A stretch of 64,000 bases of DNA from assembly GCF_016097555.1 (NCBI RefSeq), contig NC_054708.1, positions 3,731,750 to 3,795,749 on the forward strand, read 5' to 3'. The notes beneath the pieces were generated by a model that saw nothing but the letters and a program-made list of their open reading frames with translations, was not told the origin of the DNA and did not search any database. The DNA comes from Gigantopelta aegis (taxonomy: Eukaryota > Mollusca > Gastropoda > Neomphalida > Peltospiridae). Shown here piece after piece: positions 24,728-38,300 of this stretch; the first letter of the stretch is position 1, and each line of letters begins with the position of its first letter. The position numbers and the translations under genes were made by a program.

Positions 24728-25525
24728 CTGTAATGTACTTTATTTGTGTGTGCAATTTATTTATGAATAAAATTCGTAATTTAAAAAAAAATCCATGCTT
24801 AATTAAAGAATGACGAAAATTGGACATTAAAAAAAAGAAAGAAAGTCTTGTTCAATCAGACCCGAGACCTTATTAGTTTCAGCTGTATGGGACTATAGTA
24901 GTAACAATGCAACATTTAAAACTTTATATCAAAAGTGATATCAAAGTACAGATGATATATTACATGATAATAAACAATATTAAGCTTTGTATGGTTTTCT
25001 TTCATAAGTGCTGGTGATGAAAGTGATACACATGTTTACAAAATTGAAGTAAACATCACAGTATGTTAAAATGTGGAAGTGAAAAAAAATTGGGTTTGGC
25101 TTGTACAACGATACTACTAGTAGTATACTTGTAGTTCTAACTGTTCATATTGGGCCTTCACAATAAAGGTTTTGCCTGTTGGTCAATCATAAACTGTATT
25201 GAACAAGTATTTTGACAGTAATAAATATTGATTAAATCAGAACTTGCACTAAAATTGTGCCTTCAAATTCCATTTTGTTTTCGGTTTCTGTTTTTATATA
25301 ATAGTTTGAGGATTACGAAAAAGTGCACAGGGTAGCCTAAGCACCTTGTGTAAGCTTACGGTAATTTGTAAACAATAAATGTCAAAATTATTAACATCAG
25401 AACCAGCACTTAATGTTTTTTATTGAGGGAAGGATGTTAATTTGTGAAAATAAATACTCGCGAACTGACTCATTTTCATTAAATCGCAAAAATTTGATCC
25501 TGCAAAAATAAAGTATTTTACAGTA
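24728..25525. mobile_element. Diverged sister of the TIR element at 2884-3743
   Basis: It shares the right terminus (ataaagtattttacagta) and internal segments including aatgtggaagtgaaaaaaa and gtcaatcataaac with 2884-3743. The left end (ctgtaatgtactttattt) is recognisable but degraded. Confidence 0.65.
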
Positions 25526-25910
25526 ATAAATAGAAAGGTGGTATAAATCTTGTGTACTATAAACAAGTACAATGAATAACATGGCAAAAATAGTGGTGTG
25601 TGGTTCTGTATTTATTACATACCACCTTTCTCTATTATTATTAACAAAAGTTTAATTTTATAAATAACACAACTTACTTCGTCTGGAAAGTTGAAGTTTA
25701 TGGAAATGACGGAACGCTGAGCTAGGAACATGACCTCATTCTTTGCTAGGGATATGACATCATTTGAGTGAACATGGACTACGCATGTCAGTTTTTGTAT
25801 TGCATGTTGAATAAAAGATTGGTTTATTGCACGGCCAGAATTATTTTCATTACTATAGTAAGATTAAATAGATATATAATATTGTTTGTTGTTTTATGAT
25901 TTCACTAGGG

Positions 25911-26024
25911 ATGGGAGTTGAGCCAGGGCTGCGACCGACTTCACCGGTTCATGTTCATGTGGAAGAAGATGTTCCTGTACACGTTCACATTAAGAAGGGA
26001 ACAAAGAAGGGAAAACTTACCAAG
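25911..26024 (+). CDS. ODF2: ODF2 coding exon 1 (residues 1-38)
   Basis: The acceptor ends at 25908 and the donor is AAG|gtataa at 26025. It encodes the conserved HVHV...PVHVHIKK segment, then a Lys-rich stretch. It ends in phase 0. The ATG is 2 nt into the exon, so a 5' untranslated exon must exist upstream. Confidence 0.9.
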
Positions 26025-26350
26025 GTATAATTTTTGATGGTCTAATTTCTTCTTGATAACTATTTGATTTGCCTGTACTTGATGCTAATTACTTACATGT
26101 ATATGTATATATATATTTACTGTGTGACTGTTAAACATAGTAAAGCTTGTTGAACCAATAGTTGGGCTTTATGCATCTTCATGTGTGTGGTAAACAAGTT
26201 TTGAGCCATGTACATAGTAGTGGATCCAGAGGTGGGATCAAGGAGTCTGGACCCCCCTTTTTGAAAACCGACCATAACCTTTAAGGGGAAACGTGATTAT
26301 ATCAACTGTTCTGTGTAAAGGAAAGATCAGTCATCACATTTGGACGACCG

Positions 26351-26382
<32 letters not shown>

Positions 26383-29300
26383 TTTCAGAAATCCTGCCTC
26401 CGCGCCTGTGTATATATTATCTTTGATATAGTCGGGTGATATTAATCCACATACATATATGTACAACAGTTAAATATACACACTACCTTTACTTAAACCA
26501 TGTAGACAGCTGATGCACCAGGTATTTATAACCTGCGACACAGTACCTCAAACATCCCGCATGATGAATTCTGGAACTGACCTAACAACAAAAAGAAGTG
26601 TCCAAGGATTCAAAACCTAAAATACTAAGAGTTGATAAAAAAAACAACCCCAGATCAAATGGGGAAGAGGCAACAGCAATATCTTTATTTGGTTGTTATT
26701 TTTTTTTTTTTTAGACTATGCACAGAATTAATATGCAACAAACCACACTATACATCCGGTAATAATTAGATCCACCCCCATCCAGATCAATAGTAGGACA
26801 GCCATTATTTCTTAGAGGTTGCCTCCTGCCTCCCCATATAATGTTATATAGAACAGCCCTTTCTGTTTCTGAAGAACAGTTTAAAAAACCAAAAAATCTA
26901 TTTTTAAACTCCATGACCAGCAGAGATATGTTAACTGTACAATTTGATGCATCTGTTAAACAAATTATGGAAATTATGGTCCGCAACCATAATTCTAATC
27001 ATTCTTTGAAGGCTTTATTTGTTGTTGGTTTGTTTTGTTTGTTGAGATGTCACAACAGACATTTTCAATATATTTGTAGGTTGCAATGTAATGGACATGT
27101 AGTATTTATTGATTTGGTACAGTATTTGATGAACAGTTAACAATATTTCTGTTTACACTGTTAATGAGTCCAGTAGTAGTTATTGAGAAGGAAACTGTTT
27201 GAAATGGCCAAATTCTTGTTATTACTGACAGTTAATATTTCCGTAGATTTTTGTATTTCCTATCTGTATCTTGTACAAGCACAAAATTCTATTCCCAGCA
27301 CAGATTTCCTATTTATACCTTCACATCTTTCTCCTTGTAATCTGTATAGTGTCATATATATATGTTAAATGGTGAATGGTGTACAAGCACTGATAACCCA
27401 TATGAAAACTAATTGTGCATGAGCAGGCTTCTGAGAACTGAAAATTTACATAATCCATTTATACATACATTCAGGTAACACATTTCTTTTAATACGCAAG
27501 TGAAACATTTGTTTAGGCAAAATTAGATTCGCATGGACGAAGCCAAAAGGAAAACGTCGTTCTCACAATTTTCTAAGGTCTGCATGAATACTGTATTGAT
27601 TTAAGTCTTAATCAAGTCTTGTAGCACTACACACCTACACATACAAGCATGATTTAAAAGTGAGAAATTTGTTGTACACTGGTTTGCTGCTGTCTGATTG
27701 TTGTTTATATGTGTCTATTCAGTCAATTCCGTCTACCTGTATCAAGAAGCGAGGAAAGCTCCACAAAAGTGCAGTGAAGGTAGAGTGGTTGTCGAATACT
27801 CGGACGTCTAGCGGTGCACAGTGTTTGTCTTAGAAATACAACTTAACATATCCATTTAAAGTTCTGTGCAGTTTAACTTATATGTCGTGTCAGGTGTTTG
27901 GATTACACACAAATATTGGTAATTAATTACTGCAGATGCAAGTGATTGATTCTGTTCAATAAAACGTTTGATTAAGATTGTGATTTAAAAAAAAATTATA
28001 TGTAAAGAATTTCTTTTAAAGTGTTCATAGGTTTGTTTTGGAAAATTGGTTTTAAGAAAAGCATGCCTAAATGTATTACTTGTATTGTAAGCAGATGACA
28101 AGTGGGTGATTAGACAAGTAGTGATGTAATTTGTAGCCAGTACATGCTAGTAACTGTCGTCTAACTTCTTCTAGTACTACTTTTGCAGCTTACTTGTTAT
28201 TCATTCGTAGTATGTTACATGGTCACTTACTGTATAACACAGTTTTATTGGTACATGTGTAATACGGAATTGGTGATTATTTAATAAGTGGAAGAAAACA
28301 CCAAGTTCCAAACTTTAATAGTTGAAGGGTCCTAAGAATGTTAACAGCTGGGACAGTTTGTTTGCAACATATTGATTAGTGACAATATAAAAATTGATTT
28401 AATGTTTTAGAATTGTGATCTCTAAAACTTGAATAGTGAATTGTGATGTGATCAGAGCAGGTTTAAGGATCCGCGGGATCTGTAGCACAAATAACAGCGG
28501 GTCCCCTTTCCCAAGATATATATTTTGCAAACACCTTGGGTAGAGGGGGAAAATAAATGTACACATCACTCTGGGGCCCCCTGAAGTGTGGGGCCCCTAG
28601 CACATACTACATGTGTTACTAGGATAAACCAGCTCTGGAAGTGATACTGAACAAAACAATCCAGGTTAATGAATTTGTGTGTGGTAAATAATACTGTGAT
28701 TCATGTAGCGCATGACAACAGTTAATACTTTATTTATGACCTTTTGTGTATCTGTTGTGATCTTTCAGTAACAATGGTGTACCTTTCTTGCTTTTCACTT
28801 TGTTCACTTTGACTTGGAGACACTTATACTTACACTGCTAACATCCTTTACTGTTCACCATGTACAGGTATCACTGTGATAACAAACCGTAACTTGATGT
28901 GTCAAACATTTTATTACATTTCAGTGTAATCTTATTGTAGTAATAAAGACCTTTTTGACTAATCTTGGTATAGCATTGTACGTCTGTCTTACGTCATCCC
29001 AGGGCTAGCTCTGACACTCGCCAAATTCGCCAATTGTGAATTTCAAAAACAATTGGCAAATTTTATTTTAATTTGGCAAAATAATTTTATGTAATAATTG
29101 ATATTTTGATATAAAAATAACTGGAATTTTTGCAATTTTTTACGTTTAATAAAACATTTGGTGAAATTTTCTGCTAACCCAGAGCATCTGTAAAGTTTTC
29201 CTTTCCTAAGCATATCTTTCTTATCAATTCATATAGGGTCATCAAACCTTGCATGCAAAAGATGGGAACCTCATTCACTTAGTTATGCTCTGTCGTAATA

Positions 29301-32300
29301 CTGTTAGGGATTTTAAAGATATTTATTTTAGATGACACAATATTTTAAAAAGAACATCTGATTAGTAAAAGCAGGAATTAAGGACCAGATGCAGTGTATA
29401 TAAAGTTCTGCATGTTTATAGGATAGAATGCCATATACATCATAATACATGTTGACAAATTGAATTGCTGGGAAAAATTTAAACTATGACAAGATGTTGT
29501 GAGATGTGAGATGATGGAATAGAAATATTTAACTGCATGGGAAAATGCCTAACTTGATAAAGTGTTGACATAATGCATGGGCAGCTGGTAGATCTACGTA
29601 ATATATATTATATGCATGAGCATGTTTTATATGTGCAAGCATTAGATGGCGTAGTGTGGTACTTACTTTCTCTTGCTTTTTACTCTTCATTTTTAGTTTA
29701 TAGTTAGAAATTTCTATGAATTTCATTGTGCATTGTTGATTATTTATGAATTGAAACTGATCTTATTTTGATATTATAGTGTGATCATTTATTAATTCAG
29801 TTTTCACTGCGTGAATAGCATACCTGTATTTATTATCCACAAAGTTCAAGATATTCAGGGAAATATAACCAGTACAACCCACGTGTGTCATAATGATTTC
29901 ACGTGCACAATGAAAGACGTAATTTGGTGAAGCGACGTCATAACTTAATGAGGCTTCACCAGTGTAAACGCTTATTATAATGACATCATTTCTGAAAATC
30001 GTCGTTTCTTTTTAGTTACATTTGAAACGTGGTCCCAGCTTGTTATTCGTGAAAATAATATTTTGGATAATGTGAATAATAAAGAAATTATTACACTTGC
30101 TTGTGAATCATTTCGTAAAATCAGTACGACACACAAGGTCATATAATAATCTCTCTCTACATGTGTAAACTATATATATAAAGTTTAGTTCTATGAGTCA
30201 ACAGTGCTTGGATGTTAAAAAAAAAAAAAAAAAATGCTCAAACTATATAATTATTCTTTTAATTCCAAATAAATTGTTAATTTTAGCACAGAAATACTGA
30301 TGTTGCAATAGAACAAATTGTCTGTCTGGAGACGTTGATAGTTCAAGTGTCTGAATATTTTGTGTATCTAAAATACATTATCATATACATGTATTTGTTA
30401 TAGTAAATATTAAAGCTATTTTACTGGTTTCTTTATAGTCTGTAGTGGGATCGTACAGCGCAGACAATCTGAGATCATCTCGGTTAAGGAGGAGTACATC
30501 TTCATCTCGTGTTAGGAGCCACAGTCCGGGGGGTGGTCCATGGGTGCCGCCCCCAGGAAAAACATCAAGAGGCTCAAAGTCAATCTCCTGGCAGGTTGGT
30601 TTTCTTCACAGAACACACACACCTTACAGTACTATTTCACTTGTTACATTACAATTTAACATTTACCTTATTTGACATTCAAATTATGCATGATGCTGTG
30701 TTTTGTTAGGGTCCGACTCACCGACTGGAGATTAACCCGACAAGGGATCTGTTAATAACTGATCTGTGTCTGTATCTACATCTGTATCTGTGATGTTACA
30801 TTAATCTATAATGGTACAAGTATCTTTGTGTTTTGTTAGGGTCTGACTCACCGACTGGAGTTTAACCCGACAAGGGATCTGTTAATAACTGATCTGTATC
30901 TACATCTGTATCTGTGATGTTACATTAATCTTTAATGGTACAAGTATCGCTGTGTTTTGTTAGGGCCTGACTCACCGACTGGAGATTAACCCGACAAGGG
31001 ATTTGTTAATAACTGATCTGTGTCTGTATCTACATCTGTATCTGTGATGTTACATTAATCTATAATGGTACAAGTATCTTTGTGTTTTGTTGGGGTCTGA
31101 CTCACCGACTGGAGATTAACCCGACAAGGGATTTGTTAATAACTGATCTGTGTCTGTATCTACATCTCTGTATCTGTGATGTTACATTAATCTATAATGG
31201 TACAAGTATCTTTGTGTTTTGTTGGGGTCTGACTCACCGACTGGAGATTAACCCGACAAGGGATCTGTTAATAACTCATCTGTGTCTGTATCTACATCTG
31301 TATCTGTGATGTTACATTAATCTTTAATGGTACAAGTATCGCTGTGTTTTGTTAGGGTCCGACTCATCGACTGGAGATTAACCCGACAAGGGATCTGTTA
31401 ATAACTGATCTGTGTCTGTATCTACATCTGTATCTGTGATGTTACATTAATCTTTAATGGTACAAGTATCGCTGTGTTTTGTTAGGGTCCGACTCACCGA
31501 CTGGAGATTAACCCGACAAAAGATCTGTTAATAACTGATCTGTGTCTGTATCTACATCTGTATCTGTGATGTTACATTAATCTATAATGGTACAAGTATC
31601 GCTGTGTTTTGTTAGGGTCCGACTCACCGACTGGAGATTAACCCGACAAAGGATCTGTTAATAACCGACTTGTCGACAGATGAAGAGGAACGAGTTCATG
31701 GTCAAATGCAAAATTATGAAAAGAAAATTGACCACTTGATGTCAGAGGTCGGAAGTTTAAAAAATGAGGTACGTTTCTTTACAAGAGTAAACAGTATTTG
31801 TACACATGTATTTGTGGTGTTAAAAAACCTCACATTAAAATTGCCTACATCAGAATTAGATGTATGATTTGTTTTACTTTGTTAGTTTATGAATGAGATG
31901 AAATAATACATTGCAATATATAGTGTAAGACTGACCTTATTGTAATTAAAATGGTTAGTCCTACTTGTGAAGTAGTGTGTATTTATTGGATATATAGTGT
32001 AAGACTGACCTTATTGTAATTAAAATGGTTAGTCCTACTTGTGAAGTAGTGTGTATTTATTGGATATATAGTGTAAGACTGACCTTATTGTAATTAAAAT
32101 GGTTAGTCCTACTTGTGAAGTAGTGTGTGTATTTATTGGATATATAGTGTCTTGATGTTTGAACTAGCCCCAACTTTAAATAGAGCGTTCGATGTTGCCA
32201 TTCCTTCCGTTGGTGAACCATTTGATGGGACATGTTCATTTGACCAGTAAATGCGTGTAATTTGATTTTAATTAGTGTCTGCCTATGAAGTACTTTGCTT

Positions 32301-35300
32301 AAAACATGCAGAGTGCCATAAAAGTTAGCATAACATTTTTGTGTTGAACAAAGGTAGTTGAAGATACTTCCTGTTATATCCGAAATAAGCAACATTTTAT
32401 TCCCATCAACAATTTTCTGTTACACTTAACAAGTTTTAATTTCATATCTAGTTTATGTAACCAATCATTCATGAAGAGACACACAGAATTGCTATGCTTA
32501 CAGTAATATTATCCTGGATGGGAATGCTAATTGTTTGTTGTTGCTACGTGATGGTTGTGTCATGAAGAGGTACCCACTACGGGAATAGTATTTAATTGTT
32601 GATCCCTGCATGATAATTGTATCTTGAGGAAATACACATGATGGAAATGCCGATTGTTGTTACTAAATAATGTGTGTCATGAAAACAATTCCCAGGCTGT
32701 GAATGTTAATTGCTACATGATGGCTCTGTTTGTGCAGGTTGAGCTCCAGAACGTGCTGTCTGAGATGGAGAAGAAAGACGACCTCCTGCAGCAGTCGCAG
32801 CACGTGATCGAGAAACAGGAGCTGGATCTGCAGGACTTCCAGCAGGAGCTGTCCGTCACTGAGCGACAGAACCGCCTACTCAGACAGAGCATGGACCTGC
32901 TGGGCAATGACTTCTCGTCTAAGAGGTACGGTACAGAGTAGAGCTGGGTGGTGTACCGTATATACCGTTCGGTATCGGTATCATGTCAATACCGATTTAC
33001 CGTACCAAGCAAATCTCAAAATATTAAAAATTTTGAATTGAAAAATGTTTTACGCCATTTAGTAAAGCACTAAGAATATATCTGATGAATAGAAAATAGC
33101 TGAAAAGAAGAGAGAAATGAAAGCCTTGTGTATAGAATTTAATTTTATTTAGATGAAATTAGCGCGTGAGATTTGACTAAAATAAAAAAGAACATTTAAA
33201 AGACGATATTTGCCAAATAGTTTTTAAAAAAAAACATAATGACGTTTGTATAGTTTTATCTTGAATCATGAACGCGAAACGATAAACATGAAATAATATT
33301 TTTTTTATTACATCAGTGATAAAAAAAACCCCACAAATTGTATATATTTTATATAATGAAATAAATAATATAAAAAAGGAATGCAAATTATGAATTTTAA
33401 TTCCCATATATGTATAAAAATTATGAGTATTCAGCACTGTGTCTTGAAAATTAATAAAAGATGGCACCGTTGAAACATTTGACAGCCTGAACTAGCACAT
33501 GTTTAGACAAAGAGGTTAATAATGTCATCACTGATTGGATGAAATTTGACCTCTGCTGGCTCTTGAGATAACCAGTACTTGTAGCTATTCTGCTCACTCC
33601 CACTTGTTAACAAAAAAGGTGGAAACCTTTTGTTAATTTAAAAATCCTTTATAATTATTGCATACACTACATTGAACAGTCAACAATAAATGCATTTATA
33701 GATTATCTCAGTATATTTTATGTTATTTCAAGCAGTTTGTATTGCACAAAAACCTCTTGCTTCGGACTAGGACACTCGACCCGACAGAGCTCCGTGCACA
33801 GGTGTTGTCAGGTGTTGATTGTAACCAGTTGCAAACTCTGGGTTCTTTGTTTTAATTGGAGTGTAATACCCTGATGGCTCTCTCACCAAGAATGATGTTT
33901 TTGTTTACGTCTGTTTAATCTCTTGACCGCCTTGGCTACTTTGACGAATGTCTAGCCTAGTGGCAATGGATTGACACTACTGTAGGTCCGACTTATTGAC
34001 TGGTGATATATACTTAGGCAGACTTTAAAATCACAGATGTCTGAAACACCAGCCATATTGACCACTATTTATTTATTATTTTAAATCATGCACAAGATAC
34101 CAATGTCTGGGCAGGCCGTCCACTTGACGGATAGGAATTTGTTCCAGTAATAGAAATGGACAGGTGCTTCAGACCGACAAGAATGACAAAAGTGGGACCG
34201 GCAAACACATGTTTAAAAAAAAAAAAATTTGATCTCAGAGATCGAGAATCAGTCCCAGACCGGGAAAAAAGGGCTTTTCCCCACCCCTGGAGTATACTAA
34301 AAAATACCGAATACCATACTGATTCCGAGGTAAATCACCTCCAAAATACCGAATTTCAGTATTGCCCAGCTCCAGTACAGACATAGATACCACTAACTAA
34401 ATAAAGAATATCATTGTAATAGAATAAGAGAGTAAGTTCAAAGAGATATGGTAGAGAGATGAATACCACTAACTAAATAAAGAATATCATTGTAATAGAA
34501 TAAGAGAGTAAGTTCAAAGAGATATGGTAGAGAGATGAATACCACTAACTAAATAAAGAATATCATGGACATAGAATAAGAGTGTAAGTTCAAAGAGATA
34601 TGGTAGAGAGATGAATACCACTAACTAAATAAAGAATATCATTGTAATAGAATAAGAGAGTAAGTTCAAAGAGATATGGTAGAGAGATGAATACCACTAA
34701 CTAAATAAAGAATATTATGGACATAGAATAAGAGAGTAAGTTCAAAGAGATATGGTAGAGAGATGAATACCACTAACTAAATAAAGAATATCATGGACAT
34801 AGAATAAGAGTGTAAGTTCAAAGAGATATGGTAAAGAGATGATTACCACTAATTAACCAAAGAATATCCTCACAATAGAATCAGATTATATGCTCAAAGA
34901 GGTACGGTAGACAGACGGATACCATTAACTAACTAAAGAATATCATCGTAATACAATAAGAATATATGCTCAAAGAGATACGGTAGACAGACGGATACCA
35001 TTAACTAACTAAAGAATATCCTCACAATAGAATCAGAGTATATGCTCAAAGAGGTACGGTAGACAGACGGATACCATTAACTAACTAAAGAATATCATCG
35101 TAATAAAATAAGAATATATGCTCAAAGAGATACGGTAGACAGACGGATACCATTAACTAACTAAAGAATATCCTCACAATAGAATCAGAGTATATGCTCA
35201 AAGAGGTACGGTAGACAGACGGATACCATTAACTAACTAAAGAATATCATCGTAATAAAATAAGAATATATGCTCAAAGAGATATGGTAGACAGACGGAT

Positions 35301-38300
35301 ACCATTAACTAACTAAAGAATATCCTCACAATAGAATCAGAGTATATGCTCAAAGAGGTACAGTAGACAGACGGATACCATTAACTAACTAAAGAATATC
35401 ATCGTAATAAAATAAGAATATATGCTCAAAGAGTACCAGAACCCTCATAAAGAGGTGGATACAGATGCTGGGCTAGCACAGGGCGAGTAGAAAATGTTTT
35501 CAAATTGTTTATAAAACATCACAAATTGAAGAAATCTAGTTATTTTCCAACAAAATATCACTGATTACAAGACATTATTTCACTAAATATACTAGAATAG
35601 ATCTCTGTTTAAAAGGGTAGTCTCATAAAGAGATGAGATAGGATGCATGTTTAAAGATGTCTAAACATATTCTTAGGCTCCTTCTTTAAACAGATATTCT
35701 TACCTCATAGTAATGTCAGAATATCTGTTTAACGAAGTAGCCTAGATGATATCTTCACGCAAAAGTAGAATAATAGCATCTGTCACCATACTAGGATACA
35801 GCCCAGGCAATTCTAACCTAAGGCAGAAAATGTGCTAAAAATAATTTGAACCTAGTACACACATACCGGTAATTGTTTAATTTTCAATGGCATCAAAAAT
35901 AGTTTTTTTAGCCTTTGTTTGCTTATTTCCTGTATGCTGTTTGCTTTGCTGCAGTGATGGGCATTTTCAATGGCATCAAAAATAGTTTTTTTTAGCCTTT
36001 GTTTGCTTATTTCCTGTATGCTGTTTGCTTTGCTGCAGTGATGGGGCAGGACGAAGCAGAGTGGTAAAGTGCGTGCCTTATGCGTGATTAGTCTAGGATC
36101 GATCCTCTTCTGTGGGTCCGTTGGGGTATTTCTCATTCCATCCAGTGCACCACAACTGGTGTATCAAATGCTGTGGTATGTACTATCTTGTCTGTGGGAT
36201 GGTGCATATAAAAGATCCCTTGCAACTAACAGAAAAACAAATGTAACAGGTTTCCTCTCTAAAACTATGTCAAAATTGCCAAATGTTTGACATCCAACAG
36301 CCGATGATTAATAAATCAATGTGCTCTAGCAGGACTCACACTGGAAAAAGTTTTGGTTTTGCCAATTTTCAGATATTTATATGTATGTCAAGCCAAAAAC
36401 TAAATGTTGTAGCGACTTTGAATAAAAAATAGCATTTGGCTAATTTGGCCATGTACAGGGTGGACCCTGGCTCTAGTGGTGTCGTTAAACAAAACAAACA
36501 TTAACTTTTACCTTTGTTTGCTGCAGAGATTTGTTTCGGATAGAGCGTGAGACCCTGATGAAGAAGCTGATTGAGGTTGAGATGGACGGACAGGCGGTGA
36601 GTCAGCAGGTGCGTGAGCTGCGCGACTCGGTCCTGCGCCTACGGGAAGAGCCACGCCTGTCGGCCACCGATGTCAAGAAGCTGAGCAACCAGAAGGAGAG
36701 GCTGCTGGAGAAGATGGCGGACTTCGAGGCCACCAACCAGTGCCTGCGGCTCCTGCTGCGCGAACAGCACCAGGGCGAGGCCGTGGCCCTGCGCGTCGTC
36801 GAGCAGAAGGAGGTCCTCATCCAGAAACTGACCGATTCCGAGCGAGTCAATGAGGTGGGTACTATCACTGGGAGCGAGTCGATGAGGTGGGTACTATCAC
36901 TGGAAGCGAGTCGACGAGGTGGGTACTATCACTGGGAGCGAGTCGACGAGGTGGGTACTATCACTGGGAGCGAGTCGACGAGGTGGGTACTATCACTGGG
37001 AGCGAGTCGACGAGGTGGGTACTATCACTGGGAGCGAGTCGACGAGGTGGGTACTATCACTGGGAGCGAGTCGACGAGGTGGGTACTATCACTGGGAGCG
37101 AGTCGACGAGGTGGGTACTATCACTGGGAGCGAGTCATTGAGGTGGGTACTGTCACTGGGAGCGAGTCATTGAGGTGGGTACTATCACTGGGAGCGAGTC
37201 GATGAGGTGGGTACTATCACTGGGAGCGAGTCGATGAGGTGGGTACTATCACTGGAAGCGAGTCGATGAGGTGGGTACTATCACTGGGAGCGAGTCCACG
37301 AGGTGGGTACCATCACTGGGAGCGAGTCCACGAGGTGGGTACCATCACTGGGAGCGACAGGGTTCGTACGTGCCTGGAAAACCCTGGAAAACCCTTAAAA
37401 ATAAACTAATGTATTCCAGTGCTTGAATACCCTTGAAAATCATCTTGCGGTCTGGAAAACCCTTGAAAATTATAATTTGATGTCAAATAAAATATAAACG
37501 CCTAAAACGGAGGCTTTATTTACTTTATTTAACATGTAATTAACTTATTTGTTTCATTTCTGCGGCACAATCAAATGCCAATCGTCCGGCCAATCGATGT
37601 TTACCGGCTCAGTTGACGTGTGAATGTTTGTTGTTTTTTATCTTGCGATGCGAGGATCATGCGGCCACGAGATCCAAGCGACATATTGGAAAAGAAAGTT
37701 TGTCACTTTTTGCCGCTGGGTATTTAGCAAGTTCAGGGAGCGTGTCAAGTTAATGAATCTATTGTAAACCCACAAAGATGGTTGGCACTTGCGTGTTTAA
37801 CGACCTGTGGAAACTCGGTACGGTCCTGGAATTTTGGTAAAGTTGACCTGGAAAGTGCTTGAAAAACCCTTGCATTTTGACTTCCTTTAAGTGTATGAAC
37901 CCTGGAGCGAGTCATTGAGGTGGGTACCGTCAATGGGAGTGAGTCAACAAGGTGGGTACCATCACTGGGAGCGAGTCAACAAGGTGGGTACCATCACTGG
38001 GAGCGAGTCAGTGAGGTGGGTACTATCACTGGTTCAGACGTTTCTAAATATCGCCATTCTCATCTAGAAACTGACCGATTCCAAGCAAGTCAATGAGGTG
38101 GGTACTATAACTGGGAGCGAGTCAGTAAGGTGGGTACTGTCACTGGGAGCGAGTCAGTGAGGTGGGTACTGTCACTGGAAGCGAGTCAGTGAGGTGGGTA
38201 CTGTCACTGGAAGCGAGTCAGTGAGGTGGGTACTGTCACTGGGAGCGAGTCAGTGAGGTGGGTACTGTCACTGGGAGCGAGTCAGTGAGGTGGGTACTGT

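Larger units (their letters stand above)
22746..25908. other. Upstream region of ODF2, with candidate promoter
   Basis: No coding exon was recognised. It holds a motif cluster at 23439-23481 and a degraded TIR element at 24728-25525. Untranslated first exon(s) of ODF2 probably lie here, because the first coding exon begins with an acceptor AG at 25907-25908. Confidence 0.5.
27780..30438. other. ODF2 intron 2
   Basis: AT-rich; holds the MITE at 28453-28637 and a hAT-like fragment at 29003-29160. Nothing else recognised. Confidence 0.6.

Noticed and set aside
36887..37205. Extension of exon 6 as a longer exon through the 32-bp array
   Set aside because: The donor at 36855 joins in phase to exon 7 and gives the conserved protein; the extension is treated as possible isoform only.
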